Below are positions 7,888-16,733 of a DNA stretch of 64,000 nucleotides, piece after piece (within the stretch, counting starts at the first letter, position 1; the number at the start of each line of letters is the position of its first letter). Below the pieces are notes generated by a model. The model saw nothing but the letters and a program-made list of their open reading frames with translations, was not told the DNA's origin and did not search any database. Source of the DNA: PALSA-270 sp963770915 (GTDB taxonomy: Bacteria; Acidobacteriota; Terriglobia; Terriglobales; Acidobacteriaceae); assembly GCA_963770915.1 (NCBI GenBank), contig CAVYRG010000001.1, positions 1 through 64,000 on the forward strand, written 5' to 3'. The position numbers were made by a program, and so were the translations under genes.

Positions 7888-7914
7888 GCGGTCAGCTTAC
7901 CCCGCCAGAACAGC

Positions 7915-7945
7915 CCCACTCAAGCCAAAACCGGGCTTGAATGGG
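7915..7945. repeat. REP-like hairpin at the 5' end of RAYT copy 3
   Basis: The arms CCCACTCAAGCC (7915-7926) and GGCTTGAATGGG (7934-7945) pair at 11 of 12 positions. The mismatch is the same as in the hairpin at 107-137. Confidence 0.85.
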
Positions 7946-8173
7946 CCACCGGCCCTATCATCGGGCCTCTGGGGGAAGTCTAGCTCCACTGAGTTTCGTA
8001 ACAGCCTCTTCTTTGCAAGGGTGGGTACGATGCTGCCGGCCGCGACTGGCGTGGATGCTCCTAATTGTGGGAGTCGAACTTTATGCCCCCGCCAACGATG
8101 GCGCAGCGGAGTTGCACGTGCCCCACTGTTTGCCAAACCAAACCCGCAAAGGCGCCTACGCGTTCTCCGGACG

Positions 8174-8202
8174 TTGACACAGCGATTGTCTGCGCTTACA
8201 AG
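8174..8202 (+). promoter_or_regulatory. candidate sigma70 promoter for the membrane protein at 8315
   Basis: A consensus -35 TTGACA (8174-8179) is followed at 17 bases by TACAAG (8197-8202), which matches 4 of 6 bases of TATAAT. The start at 8315 is about 110 bp downstream. The stretch 7955-8173 between the RAYT unit and this site shows no gene I can support. Confidence 0.4.
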
Positions 8203-8314
8203 TAAGGCTCGCTGAGTTTCGCCAACCGCGCGCGCAGCCGCGCAAGGCCGGCCCGCGACTCTCGCTCTGGATAGCTACTTGCACGACAGCCCATCTCGAA
8301 GCGCCGCACAACCG

Positions 8315-9880
8315 ATGACGTTGCGCTGGCAGCGCTTCCTTCTGCCTTCCGTCGCCGATCTGTTGTTCCTGGTTTTGCTGATTTCTATGACTTACGGCGC
8401 GCTCGCTCCGCGGCTGCTGTCAGACGCCGGCACGGGCTGGCACATTCGCAACGGGGAACTGATGCTGCGCTCGAACTCGATCACCCGGGTCGACTCTTTT
8501 TCCTCGACGATGAGCGGGCGGAGCTGGTTCGCGTGGGAATGGCTCTTCGACTTGATGATCGCCGAAGTTCACCACGTGGCGGGGCTGAATGGCGTGGTGT
8601 TCTTCGCGGCGCTGGTTGTCGCCACCACGTTCGCCTTAACGTTTCGCACGGTTCTAGCCCGTGGCGGCAATGTGCCGGTTGCCGTGCTTTTCATCTCGCT
8701 CGCCATGGGGGCGTCTGCGATCCATCTGTTCGCCCGGCCGCATATTTTCAGTTGGCTGCTGGTGGTGATCTGGTTCGGGTTCTTGTCCAGGTGGGAGAGC
8801 GAACCGGGGCATCCAAGAACTCGCCGCCTGCTATGGCTTCCGGTCCTGATGGTGTTGTGGGTGAACCTGCACGGCGGATTCGTCAGCGGTCTGCTGTTGC
8901 TCGGCTTGTATTTGGCCAGCGCGTTTCTCCGCTACGTCACAACGCAGGAGCGTGGGCGAAGCGCGGCCGCCGCGAGAAAGTTGCGGCATCTTTTCGGCAT
9001 CACCCTGCTTTCGTTCCTCGCGACCTTCGTAAATCCATACGGATATAAGCTCCATGTACATATCTATCAGTATCTTTCAAATCATTTCCTAATGAATCAC
9101 ATTGAGGAATTTGTTTCGCCGGATTTCCACGGCGTGGGGCAGCAATGTTTCGCCGCGCTGCTGGTTCTGACGATCATCGCGCTCGCGGCGGCGTCTGAGA
9201 AGCCTCGCTTATCGGAATTATTTGTTCTTCTTTTCGCCGCTGCCAGCGGCTTATATGCTTCCCGCAGCCTGCCGATTTCCTCTATTCTCTTGGCGCCTAT
9301 TGCCGCGCCGGTATTGTCGCAAGCGCTCGCCGTCGGCCGTACAAATGCGAACCTCGCATCCTGGCTGCGCAACTGCCTGTCGCGCTGCGGCGCTTTCGCC
9401 TCGCGCATGACGGTGACAGAAAATACCCAGCAAGGCCATCTCTGGCCTGCCTTGGTGGTGATCCTGGGGCTTTGGATTTGCCTCCATGGCGGAAAACTGG
9501 GCCCGCGCCAGGTTCTCGACGCGCATTTCCACTCAAAGCGCTTTCCAGTCCAGGCCGTGCAGCAGATCTCGCGAATGGGCATTCATGAGCCGATTTTCTG
9601 CCCCGACTTCTGGGGTGGATATCTGATCTACGAGCTTTACCCGCAAACCAAGGTCGTGGTCGACGATCGCCACGATCTGTACGGCGAGCAATTCTTCAAG
9701 AATTACTTGAAGGTATTGCGGGTCGAGCCGGGCTGGGCGCAAGTTCTCAATGGCGAGAAAGTCAATTGGGTTCTGGTTCCCACGGGGTCCTCACTCGCCA
9801 ATATGCTCGGGCTAACGCAAGGCTGGACCCAGGTGTACGGTGATCAGGTCGGAGTTCTGTGGCACCGTACCAGCCGATGA
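8315..9880 (+). CDS. multi-pass GT-C-like membrane protein (paralogue of 19880-21358)
   Basis: This 521-residue protein has about ten membrane segments and large extracytoplasmic parts typical of GT-C-fold enzymes. A conserved motif DAGTGWHIRNG sits near residue 40, in the position of the acidic loop of such enzymes. Other marks are LWVNLHGGF, FVNPYGYK and SPDFH. The C-terminal soluble part contains FWGGYLIYELYP and VDDRHDLYG. All these recur in the 19880-21358 protein. The donor, acceptor and actual activity are unknown, and the GT39/PMT-like label is inferred. The TTG at 8279 is an alternative start 12 residues earlier; ATG at 8315 is preferred. It converges with the TonB-like gene (12 bp apart), so the two paralogues bracket the Tad operon. 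Confidence 0.75.
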   Translation: MTLRWQRFLLPSVADLLFLVLLISMTYGALAPRLLSDAGTGWHIRNGELMLRSNSITRVDSFSSTMSGRSWFAWEWLFDLMIAEVHHVAGLNGVVFFAALVVATTFALTFRTVLARGGNVPVAVLFISLAMGASAIHLFARPHIFSWLLVVIWFGFLSRWESEPGHPRTRRLLWLPVLMVLWVNLHGGFVSGLLLLGLYLASAFLRYVTTQERGRSAAAARKLRHLFGITLLSFLATFVNPYGYKLHVHIYQYLSNHFLMNHIEEFVSPDFHGVGQQCFAALLVLTIIALAAASEKPRLSELFVLLFAAASGLYASRSLPISSILLAPIAAPVLSQALAVGRTNANLASWLRNCLSRCGAFASRMTVTENTQQGHLWPALVVILGLWICLHGGKLGPRQVLDAHFHSKRFPVQAVQQISRMGIHEPIFCPDFWGGYLIYELYPQTKVVVDDRHDLYGEQFFKNYLKVLRVEPGWAQVLNGEKVNWVLVPTGSSLANMLGLTQGWTQVYGDQVGVLWHRTSR

Positions 9881-9891
9881 GGTCTCGCCGG

Positions 9892-11835
9892 CTATTGGTC
9901 GCCGGTGTCGATGTCGAAGCCGAGAATCGCGTTGACTTCCACCGGCTGAGCTCCCCTCATAGCAGGGCGGAACTTCCAGCCCGGCAACGCAGCCAGCACC
10001 TTCGCGGCCATGGCAGGCCCTGCGGATTCGAGCACCTGCACGTTCCGCAGGATTCCGGTGCGGTCGAGCACGCAAGCGATGACCAGCCGCGATCGGCGCA
10101 CGCCTGCAGGCAGGTCGGCGCGCAGTGGCTGGGGAGGCGTAAGGTCCCGCATGCTGGGGTGAGCGGCTGAGGTGGGATCGGCAAACTCCAAAACTGCAGT
10201 GCCCAGAACTGTGTCGATGTAAATGGTATAGACCTTATCGCCCTTGAGCATTCCGTAGTAGTTGAACGCTCCGCCGGAGCGCGGCCCGGCTTCGACGGTA
10301 AGGCCAGGGCGGTCATCCACGCCCGCAGAGGAACGGCCGGGAACGGCCGGTTGTGAGCTGTCGCCGCCAAAACTGGGCAGGGTGACGATGCCGCTGCCGC
10401 CGCTTACGGAAACCCCTGGGACCGCGGGCGATCCGTTGGCTCCGTTGCCCGTCCCGCCGGGACCTCCTGTAGGCGAAGTTCCCCCTCGAGCCGTAGGATC
10501 GGCGCCGCGCCCGGCGCCTTCCCGGCCTCCTCCTGGACCTTCACCAGTAAATCCGCTGCCCGGGCCGTTGCCACGTCCAATTCCGTTGCCGCCGCCGCTT
10601 CCGCCCACTCCAGGAGCCGGGCCGCCCGAAGGCGACATCGCCAATGACCCGGCTGCGCCGTTGGGTACCCCTACTTTCGATCCCGGCTGGCTGGAAACCA
10701 CCACTCCGGCGCCTTTTCCGTTACCGCCAGCATTCGGAGGCGCAGCGACCTCCCCAATGTCGCCGAGGCCCCCTCTTCCCGCGCCGCTTTTGCCGCTGCC
10801 ACGGCCGCTCAATGACGTTCCTCCCGATACGGTTGGAGGCGGGGGCACAGCGCCTGCTCCACTGCCAAGGCCGCTCACCTGCTCATGGGACATCGCGCCA
10901 GGGCTTAACTGCACCGGCGGAGGCACAACGGAGCTATTGCCCAAGCCAGCCGCACGGCGCTCCGTGGAAACCGCGCTCCCCACCTGAGCTGGAGGAGGCA
11001 CGACTTGCTTTTGCGGTTCCCCCGGCCCGTAACCCGGTCCGCTTTGTGAGAGCTCCCGCGGCAGATCGGTCGGTGGCGGAGCCACCACGCGGGGCGCGGG
11101 CAAAGTCAGCCGTGGGTTCGCCGTGGTTACTTGTTCGGGGGCAGAAACCGGCGGAGGCACGACCTCCACTGGGTGCGATCCAGGAAGGCGAAGCGGAGCG
11201 ATATTCTCGGCCGTCGGCGCCGGAGGAACCACGCTCTCGGTCAAAGACGGTTCTCTCCGCATTCGGTTTCGGTCCACTTCCGGGGTGGGAGGCACCGCCG
11301 CCATTTGCGGCGCAACCAGGGCAGGCCGCGAGGATTTCATGCCTTCGGTGGGCGGTGGCCCGGGAAGCGGCTTGTAGGCCAGCAGGTTTGCGACGGCCTC
11401 ATCGGAGCGGGGCAGGTTCAGCTTGGGTGCATCGACCACTTTCTCACGAAGCGATCCCCCTCGGGCCACCCGGATGGTTTGCGTGGGGTGGTGTGCCTCA
11501 CGCCCACCTGACCGGCCGGTGCGGCCCGATTGCGCCCCACCTACATCTGCAGTCTTTGGCAGCTCGTTCCCGGTGTAATAGATCACGTCGTACTTTGCGG
11601 GGGGCGGCGGCTGATAGGGATGCAACGTCTCCAATCCCCGGCTGACCAGCAAAAACAGCCCGAACAGGACGATCTCTGCGACCCAGGAGGCAACCATCCC
11701 GCGGTAGGGAAACAGGCCCGACCTGGCTTCGCCGGCCAGAGCTTTCGGGGATCGCACCAAAGCGGGCCGGATCGCGGTGCGGAATTCTTCCCACGGCGAC
11801 GACCACTCGACCAAAAGCTTGAGTTCCTGGCTCAA
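9892..11835 (-). CDS. TonB-like energy-transducer protein with Pro/Gly-rich linker
   Basis: The 647-residue protein has a short cytoplasmic N-terminus and one membrane helix at about 48-65 (MVASWVAEIVLFGLFLLVSR). A very long extracytoplasmic linker and a C-terminal TonB-type domain (about 570-647: RSRLVIACVLDRTGILRNVQ, LAALPGWKFRPAMRG, EVNAILGF) follow. The linker holds five or six VVPPP-type segments (EVVPPPVSAP, RVVAPPPTDL, KQVVPPPAQV, SSVVPPPVQL) and then a Gly/Ser-rich tract. Classical TonB carries force from the inner to the outer membrane. Here the length is more than twice the usual and ExbB/ExbD are not in the window. The ATG overlaps the stop of the DUF192 gene by 4 bases (ATGA), so they are translationally coupled at the end of the Tad operon. 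A pilus-linked role is inferred. Confidence 0.75.
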   Translation of the reverse strand: MSQELKLLVEWSSPWEEFRTAIRPALVRSPKALAGEARSGLFPYRGMVASWVAEIVLFGLFLLVSRGLETLHPYQPPPPAKYDVIYYTGNELPKTADVGGAQSGRTGRSGGREAHHPTQTIRVARGGSLREKVVDAPKLNLPRSDEAVANLLAYKPLPGPPPTEGMKSSRPALVAPQMAAVPPTPEVDRNRMRREPSLTESVVPPAPTAENIAPLRLPGSHPVEVVPPPVSAPEQVTTANPRLTLPAPRVVAPPPTDLPRELSQSGPGYGPGEPQKQVVPPPAQVGSAVSTERRAAGLGNSSVVPPPVQLSPGAMSHEQVSGLGSGAGAVPPPPTVSGGTSLSGRGSGKSGAGRGGLGDIGEVAAPPNAGGNGKGAGVVVSSQPGSKVGVPNGAAGSLAMSPSGGPAPGVGGSGGGNGIGRGNGPGSGFTGEGPGGGREGAGRGADPTARGGTSPTGGPGGTGNGANGSPAVPGVSVSGGSGIVTLPSFGGDSSQPAVPGRSSAGVDDRPGLTVEAGPRSGGAFNYYGMLKGDKVYTIYIDTVLGTAVLEFADPTSAAHPSMRDLTPPQPLRADLPAGVRRSRLVIACVLDRTGILRNVQVLESAGPAMAAKVLAALPGWKFRPAMRGAQPVEVNAILGFDIDTGDQ

Positions 11836-12233
11836 GAGATCATGGCCTCCGCTGGCGGCGCGCCCATTTCGATCTGAATCTGGTCTCCCACGGCGGTTCC
11901 TGTGGAACGAAGCGTGTCATTCGGCAATTCCAGCACCGATGCCGCACTCATGCGCACCGGCGCCAGTCGCCAGGGCAACAGGTTGGGCTTGGCGTAAATC
12001 ACGACCTTCTCCCGGTTGAGATAAAGCACGTCGATGGGAAAGCGCATCGCCAGAGTATGGACTCCATGCGAAGGAACGATCCACAAGCCTTGTCCTGCAC
12101 GAAAATTTGCCGCTGCCGCCCCCATCAGGCCGCGCAAGCGGGACCAGTGCGTTCCCGCGACCGACAATTGGGTCGCGAGATACGCCTTCCGCGTGCGATT
12201 AAAGGCAAATGCTTGGGAATTGGCCGCTGGCAT
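11832..12233 (-). CDS. DUF192-family protein
   Basis: The 133-residue protein belongs to the DUF192 (COG1430) family. The family pattern is visible: WSRLRGLMG near residue 33, then GLWIVPSHGVHTLAMRFPID and VLYLNREKVV. The basic N-terminus (AFNRTRKAYLATQLSVA) is not a typical signal peptide, though many family members are exported. Function of the family is not established. It is 36 bp downstream of tadC and overlaps the next gene by 4 bases, so it belongs to the Tad transcription unit. Confidence 0.85.
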   Translation of the reverse strand: MPAANSQAFAFNRTRKAYLATQLSVAGTHWSRLRGLMGAAAANFRAGQGLWIVPSHGVHTLAMRFPIDVLYLNREKVVIYAKPNLLPWRLAPVRMSAASVLELPNDTLRSTGTAVGDQIQIEMGAPPAEAMIS

Positions 12234-12269
12234 GACTGCTCCCGGGTTCGATCTTGAGGCTGCGCGACG

Positions 12270-13172
12270 CTAACGTCCTACCGGCAACAACGTTCGGAAC
12301 AGCTGAATCACAGCTGGTCCAATTGTAACTACGAGGAGGGAGGGAAGAATAAACAATACCAGGGGGATGACCATCTTAATCGTGGTCTTAGCGGCTTGCT
12401 CTTCAGCTCGCTGCCGACGCTCGGTTCGCAGGGAATCGGAATGCACGCGCAGCGCCTGGGCGATGCTGGTGCCAAAGCGATCGGTCTGCACCAACGTCGC
12501 CACCAGAGCCCGCATATCGCTCACGCCGGTGCGGGCGGCCAAATTATGCAAGGCTTCCACGCGCGGCTTACCTGCGCGCATCTCCAGGTTGAACATGTGA
12601 AACTCGTTGCTAAGCTCCGGGTGGGCGTGGCTCAGATCTTCTCCTACGCGTGCCATAGCCTGGTCCAGGGCGAGCCCGGCTTCCACGCAAATTACGGTCA
12701 AGTCGAGCGCATCGGGCAACCCGAGAGTGATCAGCCGCTGCCGCGCCGCGATCTTGCGCTTCAACCAAAAGCGGGGAAGAAAGAAGCCGATGCCCCCAGC
12801 GCCCACGACGAGCAGGGGGGATTTGAGGCCGGTCGCGGCCAGGACCGCAACTACTCCCAACACCCCGAACAACACGCGGCTGCCGACATACATGGTCAGG
12901 TGGCGCGGCTCACGATAGCCCGCCTGTATCAGCCAGGCACGCGCGCGCGATACTTCGCTCGGTGAAAGTGGCAGTGCTTTGCTGAGCGGATCCAGCGCTT
13001 GTTCCAGGCGTTCCTTCAGCGCCGGCTTTTCAGGCTGCTGCTGTTTCTGCCCCCCTGCCAGCGAGCGCAGGCGGGAGCCCAGCACCGAAGACGGGGCATA
13101 GGCCGCCGCCGCAAAGGAAAACACGACCAGCGCGACCGTAATGAACAGCGCGATGCTGAGAGCCAATAACAT
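12270..13172 (-). CDS. tadC: Tad pilus platform protein TadC
   Basis: A 300-residue inner-membrane protein of the T2SSF/GspF family, the second of two platform subunits of the Flp pilus machine. An N-terminal membrane segment (LLALSIALFITVALVVFSFAA) leads to a pair of segments near residues 100-145 (VLFGVLGVVAVLAATGL and LLVVGAGGIGFFLP). The family motif RQRLITLGLPDALDLTVICV and the cytoplasmic helices (EAGLALDQAMARVGEDL; RTGVSDMRALVATLVQTDRF) follow. A final helix lies at the C-terminus (MVIPLVLFILPSLLVVTIGP). The start at 13172 lies 4 bp after the tadB stop and is preferred over the in-frame ATG at 13247 inside tadB. Confidence 0.92.
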   Translation of the reverse strand: MLLALSIALFITVALVVFSFAAAAYAPSSVLGSRLRSLAGGQKQQQPEKPALKERLEQALDPLSKALPLSPSEVSRARAWLIQAGYREPRHLTMYVGSRVLFGVLGVVAVLAATGLKSPLLVVGAGGIGFFLPRFWLKRKIAARQRLITLGLPDALDLTVICVEAGLALDQAMARVGEDLSHAHPELSNEFHMFNLEMRAGKPRVEALHNLAARTGVSDMRALVATLVQTDRFGTSIAQALRVHSDSLRTERRQRAEEQAAKTTIKMVIPLVLFILPSLLVVTIGPAVIQLFRTLLPVGR

Positions 13173-13176
13173 TCTG

Positions 13177-14145
13177 CTAGACCTGAATATTAATAATCCG
13201 CCGGATGACGAAATATCCAATCGTCTGGAGCGTGATCGCGATAACAATCGCCGTGTGCCCCATCGGATCGTCGAAGAGCGGGCGAATGAAGCTGGGACTC
13301 ATCACCAACATCACCAGCACGACCATCGGCGGCAAAGCCATCAGCAACAACATGGTCAAGCGCCCCTGTGCGGTGAACACTCGAACCTGCCGCTGGATCT
13401 TGAACCGCTCCCGGATCATGTAAGAGAGATTATCCAAAATCTCCGCCAGGTTGCCGCCTGTCTCCCGCTGCAACATGACTGCGGTAACGAAGAACTTCAC
13501 GTCCACCAGGGGCACGCGCTCGGCCAGGTTGAGCAAGGCGTCCCGCACCGGCATGCCGAATTTCTGCTCTTCAAACAGCTTGCGAATTTCTGAGGAGACC
13601 GGCTCCGCCACCTCGTTCGCGATCAACTCCATGGCGGTGGTGAAGGCGTGCCCGGCGCGCACGGCACGCGCCAACGTATCGATAGCTTCGGGGAACAATT
13701 CCTCGAATTTCCGGAAGCGTTGCGTGCGACGGTAGGAAGCGTAGGAATAAGGCGCGAGCAGGCCCACCATGGCGCCGGCCCAGCCAAAGATCGCAGCCTT
13801 GCCTACCAGCAGCCCGATTACGCCGAACGCCACCGCACAAACCAAGGACAGCATCAGCACATTGCCGGCACGCATCTCGACGCCGGCCTGAGTCAGCAGG
13901 GTCTGGAAATTGGAAACCCGCTCGGATCGCTGCAGCAGATTGTCGAGCGCGGGAATTTCGCTCAACAATTGATCGCGCAGCAGAGCCAATTCCTCGTCGG
14001 GCTGGCGCTCGGCGACCTTTTGCACCGTGGCCAGCCGGTCGCGCAACAGTCGCGCGCGCGCGCTGCGCTGATCGAGCAGGGAAGCCACCACAAATATGGC
14101 TCCTGCCACGACCACGAATACGATGATGGTGATCAGGGCTAGCAT
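13177..14145 (-). CDS. tadB: Tad pilus platform protein TadB
   Basis: A 322-residue inner-membrane T2SSF-family platform subunit. The N-terminal helix (LITIIVFVVVAGAIFVVASLL) is followed by a soluble arm. Paired helices (VLMLSLVCAVAFGVIGLLVG and IFGWAGAMVGLLAPYSYA) and the family signature FEELFPEAIDTLARAVRAGH, then FFVTAVMLQRETGGNLAEIL, come next. C-terminal helices include MLLLMALPPMVVLVMLVM. With TadC it forms the base on which the TadA ATPase drives pilin addition. It lies 36 bp after tadA and 4 bp before tadC. Intact. Confidence 0.93.
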   Translation of the reverse strand: MLALITIIVFVVVAGAIFVVASLLDQRSARARLLRDRLATVQKVAERQPDEELALLRDQLLSEIPALDNLLQRSERVSNFQTLLTQAGVEMRAGNVLMLSLVCAVAFGVIGLLVGKAAIFGWAGAMVGLLAPYSYASYRRTQRFRKFEELFPEAIDTLARAVRAGHAFTTAMELIANEVAEPVSSEIRKLFEEQKFGMPVRDALLNLAERVPLVDVKFFVTAVMLQRETGGNLAEILDNLSYMIRERFKIQRQVRVFTAQGRLTMLLLMALPPMVVLVMLVMSPSFIRPLFDDPMGHTAIVIAITLQTIGYFVIRRIINIQV

Positions 14146-14181
14146 TAAGTTTCTCTCGAGAAGTCCTCGCTTCGGCTCATT

Positions 14182-15477
14182 CTAAATCTCCAGTTTGGAC
14201 TCGAACAGCGCCGGCCGCAGGCGGTATCCGCCCGTGGCGAGCCGCTCCGCGAATTTGGGGCGGATTCCGGTCGCGTGGAAGATGCCCCGCACTCTGCCAC
14301 CTTCGTCGATCCCCGTGCGATCGAACAGGAAAATATCCTGCATCAGAATCATATCCCCCTCTACCCCAGTCACTTCGCAAATCGCGATCACTTTGCGCGT
14401 GCCATCCACCATACGGGCGATCTGCACCACTCCGTGGATCGCCGAGGCAATCTGGTTTCGTACCGCACGCTCGGGGATGTTCAGGTTCGCCATAGAAAAC
14501 ATGCTTTCCACCCTGGACAGGGCGTCGCGCTGGGAGTTGGCGTGGATGGTGGTCAGCGAACCTTCGTGGCCTGTGTTCATGGCCTGCAGCATGTCAAAGG
14601 CTTCCTCGCCGCGCACCTCGCCGACGATGATGCGATCCGGGCGCATACGTAAGCTGTTGATCACGAGCTGCCGTTGGCGCACCGCTCCCTTGCCTTCAAT
14701 ATTGGGTGCCCGCGTCTCCAGACGCACGACGTGCTCCTGCTTCATCTGCAATTCCGCCGCATCCTCGATGGTGATAACGCGCTCGGAATTCGGAATGTAA
14801 CCGGAGAGCACATTGAGCAGAGTCGTCTTGCCGGCGCCGGTTCCTCCCGAAACCAAAATGTTCAGTCGTCCTTTCACCATGGCCGAGAGCAGTTCCAGCA
14901 TGGGCTCGGTCAGAGTTCGGTTCTCAATCATGTTGCGGGCTGAGACTGGAACCGAGCCGAACCGCCGGATGGAAAGACACGGGCCATCGATGGCCAGCGG
15001 AGGAATGATGGCGTTGACACGCGACCCATCCGCCAGCCGGGCATCCACCATGGGCGAAGACTCATCCACGCGCCGTCCCACGCGGGAGACGATACGGTCG
15101 ATGATCTGCATCAAATGCTGATTGTCTTTGAAGCTGAGGCCGGTGATCTCCAGTTTGCCCGCGCGCTCCACGTACACGCGGTCAAAGCGATTTATCAAAA
15201 TATCGGAAATCGTCGGGTCCTTTAGCAAAGGCTCCAGCGGGCCAAGGCCGAAAATCTCGTCCAGAATTTCCCGCGCCAAGCGCTCGCGTTCCGCAAAGCT
15301 CAGCGGAACCGCCTCGCTGTTGACCGTATTCCGAATGAGCAGCAGGACTTCTTCCCGCGCTGCTTCCCCTGGGGTCCGTCCCAGCTTCTCGAGATCCAGG
15401 CGATCCAGGATCTTGCGGTGCAGGTCCGACTTTACTTGCTGATACTCGGCCTTTTCGAAACTCTGCAGGTTTGCCAT
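14182..15477 (-). CDS. cpaF: Tad pilus assembly ATPase CpaF/TadA
   Basis: A 431-residue GspE/PilT-superfamily ATPase that powers Flp pilus assembly. The N-terminal region (LHRKILDRLDLEKLGRTP; REILDEIFGLGPLEPLL) leads into the catalytic core. Walker A is GGTGAGKTTLLNVLS near residues 210-225. The Asp-box/Walker B part is RIIVGEVRGEEAFDMLQAMN, followed by the His-box GHEGSLTTIHANS. SISDILINRFDRVYVERAGK-like residues precede the nucleotide site. Expected length for CpaF is 420-500, so it is full length. It lies between cpaE (gap 26 bp) and tadB (gap 36 bp). Motifs are complete, so an active machine is likely. Confidence 0.95.
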   Translation of the reverse strand: MANLQSFEKAEYQQVKSDLHRKILDRLDLEKLGRTPGEAAREEVLLLIRNTVNSEAVPLSFAERERLAREILDEIFGLGPLEPLLKDPTISDILINRFDRVYVERAGKLEITGLSFKDNQHLMQIIDRIVSRVGRRVDESSPMVDARLADGSRVNAIIPPLAIDGPCLSIRRFGSVPVSARNMIENRTLTEPMLELLSAMVKGRLNILVSGGTGAGKTTLLNVLSGYIPNSERVITIEDAAELQMKQEHVVRLETRAPNIEGKGAVRQRQLVINSLRMRPDRIIVGEVRGEEAFDMLQAMNTGHEGSLTTIHANSQRDALSRVESMFSMANLNIPERAVRNQIASAIHGVVQIARMVDGTRKVIAICEVTGVEGDMILMQDIFLFDRTGIDEGGRVRGIFHATGIRPKFAERLATGGYRLRPALFESKLEI

Positions 15478-15503
15478 CCGTTTCCCCGAACTCTTCCCCT
15501 AGC

Positions 15504-16676
15504 TTACACGGTCTTGAACAAAGACCAAGCCGCCCGTTTTACCTCGATATCGTTTTCCGTCAAACGTCCGGCCAGCCCGATGAATGCCTTCGCAATTTCT
15601 GTATGGTTCTGGTGCATCAAGGGAATCCCGCGGTCAATCGCCGTCGATACGGCGAAATATTGATTGGGAATCTTCCACAGCAGCCTCATACCGGCTGCGG
15701 TTTCAGCGTCGGCCTCGCTGAAGCCCGGAATCTTACGAAAGCGGTTGAGGACCAGCCGCACACGATCCCGGCCACCCGCCTCCCCTAAATACTGCTGAAT
15801 TCGCGCCGCGCTCCAGAGTGAAGCGACATCAGCGTGCGCTACCAAAAGCACAGTGGACGAAAGATTGCTTACCAGCCGCGTCGTACCGTCCATGCGCGTG
15901 GAAGCATCCACGACAACATAGCGAAAATGACTCACCAGCAGATCGAACAGCTTGGCGAACTCGGATGTCGAAGGTTCCACCAGCAACGGCGTATTAGGGC
16001 CGGCGAGAACCTGCAGCCCGCCTTCATGCCGGGTGGTGAACCCCTCCAGCAGTGTGTGGTCGAGGCGGTGCAAATTGCGGATCGCATCTGCCACGCTAAA
16101 CACTGGCTTGAGATTCATGTGCAGCGAGGCATGCCCAAGCGGAGCGATATCTACTAGCGCCGTGTCTCCATGCGCCGCTTGCAGTGCCAGCGCCAGATTC
16201 ACTGCCACGGTAGTTGCGCCGCTTCCACCCTTGGCATTGACCACAGTGAAGACCTTGCCGCGCGTTTCCGCACGCTGCACTTTGGGTTGCGCGGAAGAGA
16301 GGCGAACAAAGGCTTCGAGGAGGTCGGTGGTCGTAGTGGGCCGTTGCAGATATTCCCGCGCTCCGGCGCGCATGGCTGTAATGATCACTTGCGGCTGAGA
16401 CACTCCGCCCACGGCAAACACCGCTACTTCCGGCGATTCCTGTTGCAGCAATTCGATGGTTCGCAGAGCCAGAATGGGATTGTCTTCGGGAACATCCACC
16501 AGCACTACATCCGGGTGGGAGCTTTGGATTCTGCGCACGACAGGATCTGCCACCGCCACCGGATAGTTGGCGGAGGAATGCACTGCCCGCGCTACGCTGG
16601 TTCCATCCACCAACACCTGCAGCACGGCGCGCTGCTCGCTGTCGGACGCCACAATCACCACAGAAACTTCTGCCAT
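15504..16676 (-). CDS. cpaE: Tad pilus localisation protein CpaE/TadZ
   Basis: A 390-residue protein of the ParA/MinD superfamily with an atypical receiver domain in front. Residues about 1-125 look receiver-like (VSVVIVASDSEQRAVLQVLV; VVLVDVPEDNP) but lack the full set of phosphorylation residues. From about 143 the deviant Walker A FTVVNAKGGSGATTVAVNLA begins the ATPase part, with LVDIAPLGHASL as switch region and YVVVDASTRMDG as the later strand. TadZ/CpaE positions the Tad machine in the cell. It precedes cpaF. Intact. Confidence 0.92.
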   Translation of the reverse strand: MAEVSVVIVASDSEQRAVLQVLVDGTSVARAVHSSANYPVAVADPVVRRIQSSHPDVVLVDVPEDNPILALRTIELLQQESPEVAVFAVGGVSQPQVIITAMRAGAREYLQRPTTTTDLLEAFVRLSSAQPKVQRAETRGKVFTVVNAKGGSGATTVAVNLALALQAAHGDTALVDIAPLGHASLHMNLKPVFSVADAIRNLHRLDHTLLEGFTTRHEGGLQVLAGPNTPLLVEPSTSEFAKLFDLLVSHFRYVVVDASTRMDGTTRLVSNLSSTVLLVAHADVASLWSAARIQQYLGEAGGRDRVRLVLNRFRKIPGFSEADAETAAGMRLLWKIPNQYFAVSTAIDRGIPLMHQNHTEIAKAFIGLAGRLTENDIEVKRAAWSLFKTV

Positions 16677-16733
16677 GCCCGTTGCCGCTCCAGCCGATCC
16701 AATCTCAACCCACTGCGTCCAGATGCCGGCTGC

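Larger units (their letters stand above)
7321..7954. mobile_element. RAYT unit with REP-type inverted ends
   Basis: The unit is framed by inverted ends of 21 bases with one mismatch: GGCCGGTGGCCCACTCAAGCC at 7321 and the complement ending at 7954. Each end contains a REP hairpin. The unit of about 634 bp carries RAYT copy 3 and resembles a small transposon whose ends are nested palindromes. Copies 1 and 2 share the right end GGCCACCGGCC. Confidence 0.6.

Noticed and set aside
7941..8177. Plus-strand reading frame between RAYT copy 3 and the GT-C-like gene
   Set aside because: It starts inside REP-derived sequence, has no ribosome-binding site and no recognisable domain.
10262..10987. Long Pro-rich reading frame on the plus strand opposite the TonB-like gene
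   Set aside because: It is the antisense shadow of the Gly/Pro-rich linker. There is no ribosome-binding site and its composition follows the complement.
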